A stretch of 64,000 nucleotides of DNA from an uncultured Pseudomonadota bacterium (GCA_903862885.1 CAIOZU010000070.1:1-64000); one strand, 5' to 3'; numbered from the stretch's first letter, positions 16,634 to 26,343 are shown. Numbers and translations: made by a program. The notes: generated by a model not told the origin, from the letters alone.

Positions 16634-18223
16634 ATGAGCAAGGCAGATGGAAAGTCGGTCAACCCAGGCACCGTACGCGATGCCGCATTTAAACTGTTTC
16701 GCGACGTCGGCCTGACCACGATATTTGGTAATCCGGGTTCGACGGAACTGCCCATGTTTCGCGGTTTTCCGAAGGACTTCCGCTATGTGCTAGGCCTGCA
16801 GGAATCCGTCGTGGTGGGCATGGCCGACGGTCATGCACAGGCAAGCAAACACGCTGCACTCATTAACCTGCACTCGGCAGTCGGCGTCGGTCATGCAATG
16901 GGCAGCATCTTCACCGCTTATAAAAACCAGACCCCTCTTGTGATCACCGCGGGCCAGCAGGCTCGCTCGATTCTTCCCTACGAGCCCTTTCTGTATTCAG
17001 AACAGGCCGCGAACTTACCAAAGCCCTACGTCAAGTGGAGTTGCGAACCGGCACGTGCCGAGGATGTGCCCCATGCACTCGCGCGCGCTTACTACACCGC
17101 GATGCAATCACCCCGCGGACCGACGCTGGTGTCCGTACCGATCGATGACTGGGACCGACCCTGCGAGCCACTGGCGGCACGCGAGGTGAGCCAACTCACG
17201 GTGGGCGATCCCGCACTCTTAGCGAAAGCAGCGGCAATGCTGTCCGCTGCCCAACATCCGGTCATCGTGGTGGGACCCTCCATTGCGCGCGACGACGCGT
17301 GGGCTGAGACCATCGAACTCGCGGAACGCCACCAGACACCGGTGTGGGCTAGCCCGCGCTCCCCTCGCAATGCGTTTCCGGAGGATCATCGACTGTTCGC
17401 TGGCTTTCTGCCGCCGGATCGCGCCCAGATCTGCGCGCGACTGGCACAAGCTGATCTCATCTTAGTGCTGGGCGCGCCTGTTTTCACCTATCACGTGGAA
17501 GGACAAGGACCGCATGCCCCACCGGGCGCTTCACTCATTCATCTGACCGATGAGCCGGGGTCAGCGACCTGGGCACCGGTGGGTTTATCGATCGTCACGC
17601 ATCTAAAGCACGGCATTGGTGCGCTGCTTAAAACCCCGGCACCCGATCGCTCACCCCCCGTGGCGCGCCCACACGCCAAAGCGGTCACTGGTTTAACACT
17701 GACCGACGCGTTCGTCATGAGTCGCTTAGCCGCCTTACGCGATCGACACAGTATCATCGTTGAAGAAGCGCCCAGCAGTCGCGGCGCTCTGACTGACTAC
17801 TTACCGATGCTCGAGCCTGACACCTTCCACACTTGTGCCAGCGGTGGACTCGGTCACGGCCTCGCCGCAGCAGTCGGCGTTGCACTCGCTAAGCCCACCC
17901 AGAAGGTCATCGCTATCCTTGGTGATGGATCGGCGATGTACGCGATCCAAGCCCTTTGGACCGCAGCAGAACTCAAACTGCCCATCGCGTTTTTGATCAT
18001 CAATAATGGCGGCTATCAGGCATTAAATGAGTTCGGTCGACTCTTTGATATCCAAGAACTTCAGGGCACCTCCATCGATCACTTGGATTTTTGTGCGCTC
18101 GCCAATGGCCATGGCGTCACTGCCCGACGCGTGGATCGTCCGGAGGATCTAGATAGCGCACTCACCGCGGCGCTAACTCCGAACGCCCTCATGCTGATTG
18201 ATATTCGAGTGGTCCCTGCCTAG
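16634..18223 (+). CDS. Thiamin-diphosphate decarboxylase, benzoylformate-decarboxylase-like
   Basis: 529 residues, the length of benzoylformate decarboxylase (about 528). The BFD active-site set is visible: Ser36 in NPGSTELPM, Glu57 in GLQESVVVG and His80 in NLHSAVGVG, matching Ser26, Glu47 and His70 of the Pseudomonas putida enzyme. The cofactor motif begins at ILGDGSAMYAIQALW and ends at the NN of IINNGGYQAL. It should decarboxylate an aromatic or branched 2-oxo acid non-oxidatively to the aldehyde. Substrate is not certain; an acetolactate-synthase-like or oxalyl-CoA-type role is less likely because of the His and Ser pattern. It ends the operon and converges on an SDR. Confidence 0.84.
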   Translation: MSKADGKSVNPGTVRDAAFKLFRDVGLTTIFGNPGSTELPMFRGFPKDFRYVLGLQESVVVGMADGHAQASKHAALINLHSAVGVGHAMGSIFTAYKNQTPLVITAGQQARSILPYEPFLYSEQAANLPKPYVKWSCEPARAEDVPHALARAYYTAMQSPRGPTLVSVPIDDWDRPCEPLAAREVSQLTVGDPALLAKAAAMLSAAQHPVIVVGPSIARDDAWAETIELAERHQTPVWASPRSPRNAFPEDHRLFAGFLPPDRAQICARLAQADLILVLGAPVFTYHVEGQGPHAPPGASLIHLTDEPGSATWAPVGLSIVTHLKHGIGALLKTPAPDRSPPVARPHAKAVTGLTLTDAFVMSRLAALRDRHSIIVEEAPSSRGALTDYLPMLEPDTFHTCASGGLGHGLAAAVGVALAKPTQKVIAILGDGSAMYAIQALWTAAELKLPIAFLIINNGGYQALNEFGRLFDIQELQGTSIDHLDFCALANGHGVTARRVDRPEDLDSALTAALTPNALMLIDIRVVPA

Positions 18224-18239
18224 CCGGCAGCCTTGCCGC

Positions 18240-19070
18240 TCAGTCGGCCACACCCAAGGTCCAACCGCCATCGATCGATATCTGCTGACCCGTGAGATAA
18301 GCAGAGGCGGGAGATGACAAAAAGAGCGCAAGCCCTTTGATGTCATCCGGCATGCCGACACGATGCATGGGCATGACCTTACCCATCGCCGCCTGCACCC
18401 CCGGATCTTTGGCATGGCCACCACCAATGTTGGTCGCAAAGAAACCCGGCGCGATCGCATTGGCAGTGATCTGATAAGCGGCAAGCTCCAAAGCCACCAT
18501 TTTCATTAAATGCGCGCAGCCCGCTTTGGCCGCCATATAAGCAGAGCCAATCGCGGGCTCACACTGGTAGGCCGCCACAGAGGTGGTGAAAATAATGCGT
18601 CCGGAGCGCCGCGGCTTCATGTGCCTAGCGGCGGCGCGCGCCGTGCGAAAAATACCATTGAGGTTGATATCAATGACGCGCTGCCAGCGCTCATCCGTGT
18701 AGTTTTCTAGTGATCCCTCTGCATTGCGCTCACGTTGCTCGCCGACCCAGCTACCCACAAAGCCAGGCCCTGAATCAATTCCCGCATTCGCAAACACCAC
18801 ATCTAGTCGCCCATAAAGGGCAGCCGCTTCATCCACCGCTGCATCCAGCGCCGCGGTATCACGCACATCAACCACTGCTGAGCGTACGTCTTGACCTAAA
18901 GAGCAAAGGCGCGCCGTCTCCTGATCGAGACGCGCCTTATCCACATCCAACAACGTCACGCGCGCACCGTTCTCAGCGAGCGCCTCACCATAGGCAAGGC
19001 CTAGGCCACTGGCACCCCCGGTGACGATGACCCCGTACCCTTCGACCTTAAAAAGCGATGCGATCTTCAT
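18240..19070 (-). CDS. Short-chain dehydrogenase/reductase
   Basis: 276 residues from the ATG at 19070, which follows GGGGG; the reading from a TTG 12 bases earlier is not preferred. The NAD motif is VTGGASGLGLAYG, with NAG in VFANAGIDSG, and the catalytic Ser and YMAAK follow in SVAAYQCEPAIGSAYMAAK. The closing ISIDGGWTLG is typical of classical SDRs. It lies 31 bases downstream of a zinc alcohol dehydrogenase on the same strand, probably one two-gene unit. It may oxidise a secondary alcohol; the substrate is unknown. Confidence 0.87.
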   Translation of the reverse strand: MKIASLFKVEGYGVIVTGGASGLGLAYGEALAENGARVTLLDVDKARLDQETARLCSLGQDVRSAVVDVRDTAALDAAVDEAAALYGRLDVVFANAGIDSGPGFVGSWVGEQRERNAEGSLENYTDERWQRVIDINLNGIFRTARAAARHMKPRRSGRIIFTTSVAAYQCEPAIGSAYMAAKAGCAHLMKMVALELAAYQITANAIAPGFFATNIGGGHAKDPGVQAAMGKVMPMHRVGMPDDIKGLALFLSSPASAYLTGQQISIDGGWTLGVAD

Positions 19071-19101
19071 ACCAACCCCCAAAAAGCTGCCTACTGATAC
19101 G

Positions 19102-20154
19102 TCATGCGTGCGTGGCTAAATCCACCAAGATTTTCATACCCTCTTGGCGACGCAGTCGGTGAATGCCCTGCTCAATAATCCCTTCAAAGGGGATCGTTTC
19201 CACCCAACCGTCCAACGGGTAGGCGCCCTTCGCCATCTCAGCAATGACACTCGGGAAAGCGTTCTCAAACATCGCAACGCCGGTTAAAAAAACTTCCGGC
19301 ATGAGCAGATCAAAAGGTGGGATAACCACCGGATGATGATGAATAGCCACCACCACCGCCGTGCCATTGATGCGCGTGCCATGCAGCAAGGCGGTAATAG
19401 CCGCGGGCACACCCGCCGCGTCCAAAGACGCATGGGCCCCATGTCCGCCGGTCAGATCACGAATCGCCATGACAGGATCGTTGTCTTTCGGATCGACGAC
19501 CCAGCGCGCACCGAGCGCCAACGCCAACTGACGGCGCATCGGCGAAGGGTCACTCACGATCACATCGACACCGCGGCGCTTCAATGTCAACAGCGCGCCA
19601 ATGCCGATGGGGCCTGCGCCGTGCACGGCGACCACTTGGCCCGCTTCAACCCGACACCGATTCACCGCATGCCAAGCTACCGACAGCGGCTCAATAAGAG
19701 CGCCCTGCTGAGCCGTCACACCGGGTGCTAATCGGTGCGCCATACGCCGCTTAACGACCGTGTAGTCAGCCAGTCCACCGCTTGAGCGATTGTAGCCATG
19801 GAAGGCAAGGGTCGGACAATGGTTATAGTGACCCGATGTACAGTGAAGGCACGCGCCACAGGTCTCCAGTGGCTCCACCGCCACCAAGTCACCAATGGCG
19901 AGATCCTCGACCCCCTCACCTAAGGCCACCACCTCACCACTCAGCTCATGACCCAGGATCACGGGGTTCTTAACCCCGGTCAATGGATGGGGCGTGGTGC
20001 GGGTAGTGATCGGGCCATCGAAGTATTCGTGTAAGTCGCTGCCACAAATACCATTGTATTGAACCCGTAATTTCACCTCACCAGGGCCCGCTTCGGGTTC
20101 GGCAACCGCCTCTAGTCGCACATCCTCTCGTCCATAATAAACCGCCGCTCTCAT
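19102..20154 (-). CDS. Zinc-dependent alcohol dehydrogenase, 2,3-butanediol dehydrogenase type
   Basis: 350 residues. The catalytic zinc site uses the Cys and His of NGICGSDLHEY and GHELSGEV. The structural zinc loop is CGACLHCTSGHYNHC. The Rossmann motif is HGAGPIGIGALLTLKRRG. This is the butanediol/sorbitol branch of zinc medium-chain dehydrogenases, oxidising vicinal diols or acyloins. Two acetoin-type E1 enzymes lie nearby, which would fit a diol-to-acyloin-to-cleavage sequence, though this is inference. It is followed by the SDR gene. Confidence 0.86.
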   Translation of the reverse strand: MRAAVYYGREDVRLEAVAEPEAGPGEVKLRVQYNGICGSDLHEYFDGPITTRTTPHPLTGVKNPVILGHELSGEVVALGEGVEDLAIGDLVAVEPLETCGACLHCTSGHYNHCPTLAFHGYNRSSGGLADYTVVKRRMAHRLAPGVTAQQGALIEPLSVAWHAVNRCRVEAGQVVAVHGAGPIGIGALLTLKRRGVDVIVSDPSPMRRQLALALGARWVVDPKDNDPVMAIRDLTGGHGAHASLDAAGVPAAITALLHGTRINGTAVVVAIHHHPVVIPPFDLLMPEVFLTGVAMFENAFPSVIAEMAKGAYPLDGWVETIPFEGIIEQGIHRLRRQEGMKILVDLATHA

Positions 20155-20313
20155 CTCATATTCCTTCTGGGTAGCGACTCATGGGCTGATCGTGTTCCGT
20201 GGCACTGTCTTAGACACCTCATCGGCACGACCGGCAACCTAAGTAAACAGACGTTGCATCCACTGTACGCGTGCGCTGACAATGCCACTCTACCGTCAAG
20301 GAGATCACTGCGC

Positions 20314-21030
20314 ATGTCGACTTTCATTCTAGTTCACGGCGCCTGGCACGGTGGTTGGTGCTGGCAGCGGATTGTCACCCGACTCGAGAAGGCAGGCCAC
20401 ACGGTGCATGCCCCTGATCTGCAAGGCCTCGGTCAGGATCAAACCCCCATCGGGAAGGTAAGCCTCGCGGCCTGGACACGGCAGATCACCGATCTCATAG
20501 ATCAATGCAAGGAACCGGTGGTGTTGGTTGGCCACAGCCGCGGGGGCTTGGTGATCTCAGAGGCCGCTGAGCAGCGCCCCGAACGCATCCGCACACTGGT
20601 CTACCTCACCGCCTTCTTACTGAAATCAGGTGAGATGCTGCACGGCAGCCCCGCCGCCACCGATCCGCACTCTCTAGTAGGCCCGCATATGGTCATCGCA
20701 GAGGATCACCAGTCAGCGACCATTCGAACCGAGTCTCTACGTGACGCGTTCTATGCGGAATGTGACGACGAGGCGGTTCAGCTCGCGCGAGCGATGCTTC
20801 GCCCTGAGCCGCTCGCGCCGTTGGCGACTCCCTTGCAGTTGACTGACGAACGCTTTGGCAAGGTACGACGTGTTTTCATCGAGTGCCTACGAGATCGCGC
20901 GATCACCATTCAATCACAACGCGCCATGCATGCCAGGCTTCCGTGTGCCATGACCTTTAGCCTCGACACGGATCATTCGCCCTTCTTCTCGCGACCTGAT
21001 GAGCTGAGCGCGATGCTGATGCCACTTTAA
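20314..21030 (+). CDS. Alpha/beta hydrolase
   Basis: 238 residues from the ATG at 20314, preceded by AAGGAG. The oxyanion segment HGAWHGGWCW, nucleophile elbow GHSRGG (Ser about 81) and a C-terminal DTDHSPFFSRP with the catalytic His are all present. This resembles small plant-MES/EstC-type esterases, which cleave aryl esters. It is convergent with pobA, which lies 68 bases downstream, so hydrolysis of an aromatic ester feeding 4-hydroxybenzoate or related acids is possible. Confidence 0.83.
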   Translation: MSTFILVHGAWHGGWCWQRIVTRLEKAGHTVHAPDLQGLGQDQTPIGKVSLAAWTRQITDLIDQCKEPVVLVGHSRGGLVISEAAEQRPERIRTLVYLTAFLLKSGEMLHGSPAATDPHSLVGPHMVIAEDHQSATIRTESLRDAFYAECDDEAVQLARAMLRPEPLAPLATPLQLTDERFGKVRRVFIECLRDRAITIQSQRAMHARLPCAMTFSLDTDHSPFFSRPDELSAMLMPL

Positions 21031-21098
21031 TCAGGGCTCATGGTGCTCGATTCCACCACCGACGACGCGTTGTAAGACAACCCGTCGGCCACGCTGAT

Positions 21099-22268
21099 CT
21101 AGAAGGTCGCACCAATGTAGTTTTCAGCAACCGCTTGCGAAGCGGCGCGTGAGTGCGCCAGATTCAGAAGCTCTGCGACTTGTAGTCGATGCTCCGCGGG
21201 GTCGTCCGTGAAACGATGCATCAGAGCAGTGAACCACCAAGAAAAGCGCGTGGCCTGCCAAACACGCAATAAGGCCCGCGAGGAATACTCATTGAGCAAG
21301 CGCTCATCATGGTGCTGATAAAAACCGGTCAACGCCTCCCACAGAAACCGCACGTCGGACACCGCAAGATTAAGACCTTTGGCACCGGTCGGCGGCACGA
21401 TGTGGGCGGCATCTCCCACCAAAAATAGGCGTCCATACCGCATGGGCTCAGTCACTTGACTGCGCAGCGGCGCAATACTTTTTTCAATCGAGGGGCCGGT
21501 GATCAGCGCGGAGGCCATAGCGGCAGGGAGGCGACACTGAAGTTCGTTCCAAAACTGCTCGTCCGACCACTGGTCCACGCGATCGCCCACGGCACATTGG
21601 ATGTAATACCGACTGCGGGTCTGCGATCGCATACTGCACAGTGCGAAACCCCGATGGTGATTGGCATACACCAGTTCGTGGGACACCGGCGGCACATTAG
21701 CCAGTACCCCAAGCCACCCCACGGGATAGACGCGTTCAAAGCGCTGCACTGCTTGGGCGGGAATCGCCTGATGGCTAACACCGTGTGCGCCATCGCAGCC
21801 CGCTACAAAATCACAATCCAATCGTTCTCGAACCCCGTTGTGCAGGTACTCCACACCAGCCTGTCGCCCTGCTAAATCACGGAGGGTAATTGCCTCCACC
21901 TCATAATGAATGATGCCGCCCGCCGCGAGGTGCAAGGCACCGAGATCCTTCTGTACCTCGGTCTGCCCGTACACGGTCACCTGCTGGCCGGTGAGTGCCA
22001 GCAGATCAATGCGATGGGTTTGCTCTTCAAACGCGAGCTGAAAACCGGAATGGGGCAAGCCTTCTGCTTGCAAGCGCGCGCCAGCGCCGGCCTCGTTAAG
22101 CAAAGCCACGGTACCAGGCTCCAACACACCCGCCCGAATACGGGCCTCGACATAAGCCCGCGAATGACGCTCAAGCACGACCGTCCGCACGCCCGCCATG
22201 GCCAGCAGCCGAGCCAGTAGAAGCCCCGATGGGCCGGCGCCGATGATCACGACTTGCGTGTGTGCCAC
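21099..22268 (-). CDS. pobA: 4-hydroxybenzoate 3-monooxygenase
   Basis: 389 residues (family about 390-394). The FAD motif VIIGAGPSGLLLARLLA opens the protein, a DG motif lies near GCDGAHG, and the second FAD motif is GDAAHIVPPTGAKGLNLA. It hydroxylates 4-hydroxybenzoate to protocatechuate with NADPH and oxygen in the cytoplasm. The start is a GTG at 22268 with a GGGGGAAGG ribosome site. It diverges from an AraC regulator, the usual pobA-pobR layout, and lies close to the protocatechuate 4,5-cleavage genes that use its product. Confidence 0.95.
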   Translation of the reverse strand: MAHTQVVIIGAGPSGLLLARLLAMAGVRTVVLERHSRAYVEARIRAGVLEPGTVALLNEAGAGARLQAEGLPHSGFQLAFEEQTHRIDLLALTGQQVTVYGQTEVQKDLGALHLAAGGIIHYEVEAITLRDLAGRQAGVEYLHNGVRERLDCDFVAGCDGAHGVSHQAIPAQAVQRFERVYPVGWLGVLANVPPVSHELVYANHHRGFALCSMRSQTRSRYYIQCAVGDRVDQWSDEQFWNELQCRLPAAMASALITGPSIEKSIAPLRSQVTEPMRYGRLFLVGDAAHIVPPTGAKGLNLAVSDVRFLWEALTGFYQHHDERLLNEYSSRALLRVWQATRFSWWFTALMHRFTDDPAEHRLQVAELLNLAHSRAASQAVAENYIGATF

Positions 22269-22291
22269 CCCTTCCCCCTCACTGCATCGAT

Positions 22292-22313
22292 CCGCTTAGC
22301 CTCCGCTAAGCGG
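22292..22313. promoter_or_regulatory. Perfect inverted repeat in the pobA-pobR divergent region
   Basis: CCGCTTAGC and GCTAAGCGG are 9-base perfect arms around CTCC. The dyad centre is about 34 bases upstream of the pobA start and about 59 bases upstream of the regulator start used here. It is a good candidate operator, or a leader hairpin of the pobA transcript. Confidence 0.55.
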
Positions 22314-22361
22314 CGCTGGCAAAAAATGGACTTGTCGTCCGAAAACTTGTACTTTCCCGTC

Positions 22362-23288
22362 ATGACGACGGATTCCCCGAACGCACCGAGCCGCTTAAGG
22401 CAGGCCCTGATCCCCTCATTTTCTCTGTATGGCGAAACTTGGCAGGCGCCCGACGAGACCACGGTTCACGTCGAGACCATCGCGACCAGAAGCCAATTGC
22501 ACGACTGGCACATCAAACCCCATCTCCATCGAGATCTACATCAAATGCTGTTCGTACAGCGAGGCGGCGTAAAACTCAGACTGGATGAGCAGCGTCAGAC
22601 CTTAAAGGGACCGGCGCTTGTGGTGGTACCCGCCGGGGTTGTCCATGGATTCGAATTTCAAACCCACACGGTCGGCCTCATTGCGTCTTTCACCCCTCAT
22701 CTCACCGCAGGCGACCAAGAAGCCGAATACGCCATCCCGCATTTTTTAGATGAGCCCATCGCCGTGTCGATCCCGCGCCCCGCACTGGCCCACACGGACT
22801 TGCCGCTCTTAGGACGGCTGCTGCTTAGTGAGAGCGCACGCGCTCCACAGGCCCACCACGCTGTTCTGCGTGGCCTGATGATCGCGTTCGTTATCCAAGC
22901 GTCCCGACTGTGCGCCCCTCGGGACGGTCACGAAGCCGATGGCAAAGACCGTGATCAGCGCCTGGTGGCACGTTTTCGTGAGCAACTAGAGACCGGCTAT
23001 CGACAGCATTGGTCGCTGGATCGTTACTGTAAGACCCTCGGCACATCGGAATCACGCTTAAGACGCGCCTGCCTGACGGTCAGCGCACAAGCCCCCATGG
23101 AACTGATCCATCTGCGGTTGGTGGTGGAGGCAAAACGGCAGCTGCGCTACACCGCGATGCCCATCCGCCAAGTGGCTTTCTATCTCGGATTCAGCGATCC
23201 CGCTTACTTTAGTCGCTTCTTCAAAAGAACCACTGGATTGCCACCCAAGCGATTTCGTCACCCCAACACGCTGCCCACCGACTTGTAA
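22362..23288 (+). CDS. pobR: AraC-family regulator of pobA
   Basis: 308 residues from the ATG at 22362. Longer starts at 22254 or 22326 would overlap the pobA start or the dyad, so I prefer the later one, where IPSFSLYGE homology begins. An N-terminal cupin-like sensor (HLHRDLHQMLFVQRGG) precedes a C-terminal two-helix-turn-helix domain (about 205-300). The domain ends in IRQVAFYLGFSDPAYFSRFFKR. AraC-type PobR proteins activate pobA in the presence of 4-hydroxybenzoate. The divergent layout supports that role. Confidence 0.85.
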   Translation: MTTDSPNAPSRLRQALIPSFSLYGETWQAPDETTVHVETIATRSQLHDWHIKPHLHRDLHQMLFVQRGGVKLRLDEQRQTLKGPALVVVPAGVVHGFEFQTHTVGLIASFTPHLTAGDQEAEYAIPHFLDEPIAVSIPRPALAHTDLPLLGRLLLSESARAPQAHHAVLRGLMIAFVIQASRLCAPRDGHEADGKDRDQRLVARFREQLETGYRQHWSLDRYCKTLGTSESRLRRACLTVSAQAPMELIHLRLVVEAKRQLRYTAMPIRQVAFYLGFSDPAYFSRFFKRTTGLPPKRFRHPNTLPTDL

Positions 23289-23452
23289 TGGCGCCCACAG
23301 GCACCGAAGGCCCAAAAAAAACGATCGCCGGCCGACTGCGCTTGTCACCAGAGGGAAATACGCCTTGAACTGCCTTCGCAGTCGTTTCTCGCGACCACGC
23401 TTCGCGCATAATGTCGACCGAATCATGGGATGGGTCCTTTCTGGAGGTTGAG

Positions 23453-24142
23453 ATGAGCGTCGTCATTCGTAACACCCCTCGAGTCTCAGCCGAACTGGCC
23501 GCCGCCTTTGCCAAGCACGGCGTTGCCACCGTGCATGAAGCCCAGGGACGCAAGGGACTGATGCACCCGGCGCTTCGACCCATCTTTGGCGGCGCACGCA
23601 TCTCAGGTTCCGCAGTGACGGTGAGCCTACCGCCCTGTGACAACTGGATGATCCATGTGGCGATCGAACAATGCCGTCCGGGCGATATTCTGGTGGTGGC
23701 ACCCACTTCCACATCAGATGCTGGCTACTTTGGTGAGCTGCTCGGGCAATCATTGGCCGCCCACCAGGTGCGGGGACTGATCATCGACGCCGGCTGCCGG
23801 GATACCCGCGAACTCACCGAGATGGGCTTTCCTGTTTGGTCAAAAGCCGTCTTCGCACAAGGCACCGTTAAAGAAACGCTGGGCAGCGTCAACATCGCCG
23901 TGGTCTGTGCAAGCGCCCTAGTGAACCCGGGCGATATCATTGTGGCAGATGACGATGGGGTGTGCGTCGTACCCCGACTGGAAGCAGCGGACACGCTGGC
24001 GAAGTGCGTTGCCCGTGAAGCAAAAGAAGCAACCGTTCGGGCGCGCCTACAGAAAGGCGAGTTGGGCCTCGACATTTACGCGATGCGCGAGCGCCTCGCC
24101 GAACGCGGCCTCGTGTACCAAGACTATATCCCCGGAAAGTAA
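23453..24142 (+). CDS. ligK: 4-carboxy-4-hydroxy-2-oxoadipate / HMG aldolase
   Basis: 229 residues from the ATG at 23453 with GGAGG before it. It is a RraA-like class II aldolase: [11 protein letters not shown] early, then [24 protein letters not shown], which holds the metal- and oxyanion-binding Arg and Asp, and [18 protein letters not shown]. It splits 4-carboxy-4-hydroxy-2-oxoadipate into pyruvate and oxaloacetate, the last step of protocatechuate and gallate extradiol breakdown. It opens the cluster and is followed after 4 bases by the tautomerase. Confidence 0.92.
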   Translation: MSVVIRNTPRVSAELAAAFAKHGVATVHEAQGRKGLMHPALRPIFGGARISGSAVTVSLPPCDNWMIHVAIEQCRPGDILVVAPTSTSDAGYFGELLGQSLAAHQVRGLIIDAGCRDTRELTEMGFPVWSKAVFAQGTVKETLGSVNIAVVCASALVNPGDIIVADDDGVCVVPRLEAADTLAKCVAREAKEATVRARLQKGELGLDIYAMRERLAERGLVYQDYIPGK

Positions 24143-24146
24143 TCCC

Positions 24147-25238
24147 ATGTTGACGGCCATCCCCTGCACCCTGATGCGTGGCGGCACGTCTAAAGGCCTG
24201 TATTTCCATGTACGCGACCTACCCACCGATCAGACCCAACGCGATCGCGTCTTGCTGGCAGCGATGGGATCTCCGGATATTCGGCAGATCGATGGCGTCG
24301 GCGGTGCGCATCCGCTCACCAGTAAAGTAGCCATCATCGGTCCATCGACTCGCGATGACGCAGATGTCGACTATCTCTTTCTGCAAGTCGTCGTAGACCA
24401 AGCCCAAGTCAGTGATACCCAAAATTGCGGCAATATTCTCGCGGGTGTCGGTCCTTTTGCCATCGAAAATGGCTTAGTGCCAGCCTCAGACACCACGACC
24501 TCGGTGCGCATTCATATGGTGAACACCGGCAGCATCGCCGTGGCCCACGTACCGACACCCGGTGGCTTCGTGGAGTATGAGGGCAATGCACGCATCGACG
24601 GCGTGCCCGGCACCGCAGCCGCAATCCCCATTGATTTCCTAGACGTTGCCGGCTCGAGCTGTGGCTCGCTATATCCAACCGGCTCCATCATCAACCACAT
24701 CGATGGTGTGGATGTCACCTGTATTGATAATGGCATGCCAGTGGTGATTATTGCCGCCACTGATCTTGGCAAGACGGGCACAGAAAGCCCTGAGGCGTTG
24801 GAAGCAGACGCCACACTCAAGACCCGAGTTGAAGCCATTCGCCTCGCATGCGGTGTACTGATGAATTTAGGTGACGTCAGCAAAAAAACGGTCCCCAAAA
24901 TGACCTTAGTTTCCCGACCGCAGGGGAGTGGCGCCGTGTCGACTCGCACCTTCATCCCTCACCGGGTGCATGAAGCCATCGGCGTGCTAGGTGCCGTGAG
25001 CGTCGCCACCGCCGTCGCGACACCCGGGTCTGTCGCCGCACAGATTGCCGTCATGAATCCATTGATCAGGGGCACTGAACGTCGCCTGGACATTGAGCAC
25101 CCCACCGGCTTCTTCACGGTTGATATGGACATCCATATCGATGGCGCTCTCATCACCGTTCGTCGCTCGGCGCTGCTTCGCACTGCTCGAAAACTCATGG
25201 CAGGCATGGTCTATGTGCCCGCCAGCACACTGATATGA
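24147..25238 (+). CDS. ligU: 4-oxalomesaconate tautomerase (PrpF-like)
   Basis: 363 residues from the ATG at 24147; the longer open frame upstream overlaps the aldolase gene and is rejected. MRGGTSKGLYFH is the typical N-terminal signature of PrpF/LigU/GalD isomerases. The diaminopimelate-epimerase-like double fold is expected, with DTQNCGNILAGV holding the active Cys region. It shifts the double bond of 4-oxalomesaconate to make the substrate of the hydratase. Gene order aldolase, tautomerase, hydratase, pyrone hydrolase, dioxygenase is that of pmd-type clusters. Confidence 0.92.
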   Translation: MLTAIPCTLMRGGTSKGLYFHVRDLPTDQTQRDRVLLAAMGSPDIRQIDGVGGAHPLTSKVAIIGPSTRDDADVDYLFLQVVVDQAQVSDTQNCGNILAGVGPFAIENGLVPASDTTTSVRIHMVNTGSIAVAHVPTPGGFVEYEGNARIDGVPGTAAAIPIDFLDVAGSSCGSLYPTGSIINHIDGVDVTCIDNGMPVVIIAATDLGKTGTESPEALEADATLKTRVEAIRLACGVLMNLGDVSKKTVPKMTLVSRPQGSGAVSTRTFIPHRVHEAIGVLGAVSVATAVATPGSVAAQIAVMNPLIRGTERRLDIEHPTGFFTVDMDIHIDGALITVRRSALLRTARKLMAGMVYVPASTLI

Positions 25239-25317
25239 CCCTTCACGACAACCCTCGGGCGCTGGCCGCTGACCAGAGTCACTGCCCCATCGGTCAGACT
25301 CATTCGGAGCGTTACTC

Positions 25318-26343
25318 ATGCTAATTATTGACTGTCACGGTCACTACACCACAGCACCTGCAGCACTCACCACCTTCCGTGATGCACAGCTCGCGCACTT
25401 TAAGTCGCCCAACAGCACTGCGCCGACGACGCCGGTGATCAGCGACGATGAGATACGCGAAAGTATTGACAAGAATCAACTCAAGCTGCAAATGGAGCGA
25501 GGCGCAGATATCACGATCTTCTCGCCGCGTGCATCGACCATGGCCCATCACCTTGGCAACGAAGCCATCTCTACGGCCTGGACGCGGATCTGCAATGATC
25601 TGATTAAGCGAGTGACCGACCTGTACCCCGCTAATTTCGTCGGCGTCTGTCAACTACCACAGGCGCCCGGCGCGTCAATTCGTGGGTCTATCGCCGAACT
25701 GGATCGCTGTGTAACGGAATTGGGATTTATCGGTTGCAACCTGAACCCAGATCCCTCGGGCGGTCACTGGAACTCGCCACCCCTAACGGATCGCTATTGG
25801 TATCCGTTCTACGAAAAAATGGTGGAGCTCGATGTGCCCGCCATGGTGCATGTCTCGTCATCCTGTAACCCCAATTTCCATGCCACCGGCGCCCATTACA
25901 TCAATGCAGACACGACCGCTTTCATGCAGTTCATTGAGGGCGATCTGTTCAAGGATTTCCCCACTCTGCGATTCATTATTCCGCATGGGGGTGGCGCAGT
26001 GCCTTACCACTGGGGTCGTTATAGAGGCCTTGCTGACATGCTGAAACGTCCTCCGCTACCAGAGCATGTCATGAAGAACGTGTTCTTCGATACCTGCGTC
26101 TATCACCAGCCGGGCATTGATTTGTTAGCCAAAGTCATTGATGTCGACAATATTCTTTTCGGATCTGAAATGGTGGGTGCCGTGCGCGGCATTGACCCAC
26201 AAACGGGCTACTACTTTGACGATACCAAACGGTATGTGGATGCCCTACCGGTATCAGCAACCGACAAGCATAAAATTTTCGAATTAAATGCACGGCGGGT
26301 CTTCCCAAGACTGAACGCACTGTTAAAAGGCCGTGGACTATGA
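25318..26343 (+). CDS. ligJ: 4-oxalomesaconate hydratase
   Basis: 341 residues, matching LigJ (about 341). It is an amidohydrolase-superfamily zinc enzyme: DCHGHYTTAP gives the HxH ligands, HVSSSCNPNF and IIPHGGGAVPYHWGRY follow, and LFGSEMVGAV closes the barrel. It hydrates 4-oxalomesaconate to 4-carboxy-4-hydroxy-2-oxoadipate. The stop overlaps the next start by 4 bases, so it is coupled to the pyrone hydrolase gene. Confidence 0.94.
   Translation: MLIIDCHGHYTTAPAALTTFRDAQLAHFKSPNSTAPTTPVISDDEIRESIDKNQLKLQMERGADITIFSPRASTMAHHLGNEAISTAWTRICNDLIKRVTDLYPANFVGVCQLPQAPGASIRGSIAELDRCVTELGFIGCNLNPDPSGGHWNSPPLTDRYWYPFYEKMVELDVPAMVHVSSSCNPNFHATGAHYINADTTAFMQFIEGDLFKDFPTLRFIIPHGGGAVPYHWGRYRGLADMLKRPPLPEHVMKNVFFDTCVYHQPGIDLLAKVIDVDNILFGSEMVGAVRGIDPQTGYYFDDTKRYVDALPVSATDKHKIFELNARRVFPRLNALLKGRGL

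Noticed and set aside
23940-25238. 432-codon reading of the tautomerase
   Set aside because: The first 69 codons overlap the aldolase gene in another frame; the family N-terminus begins at 24147.
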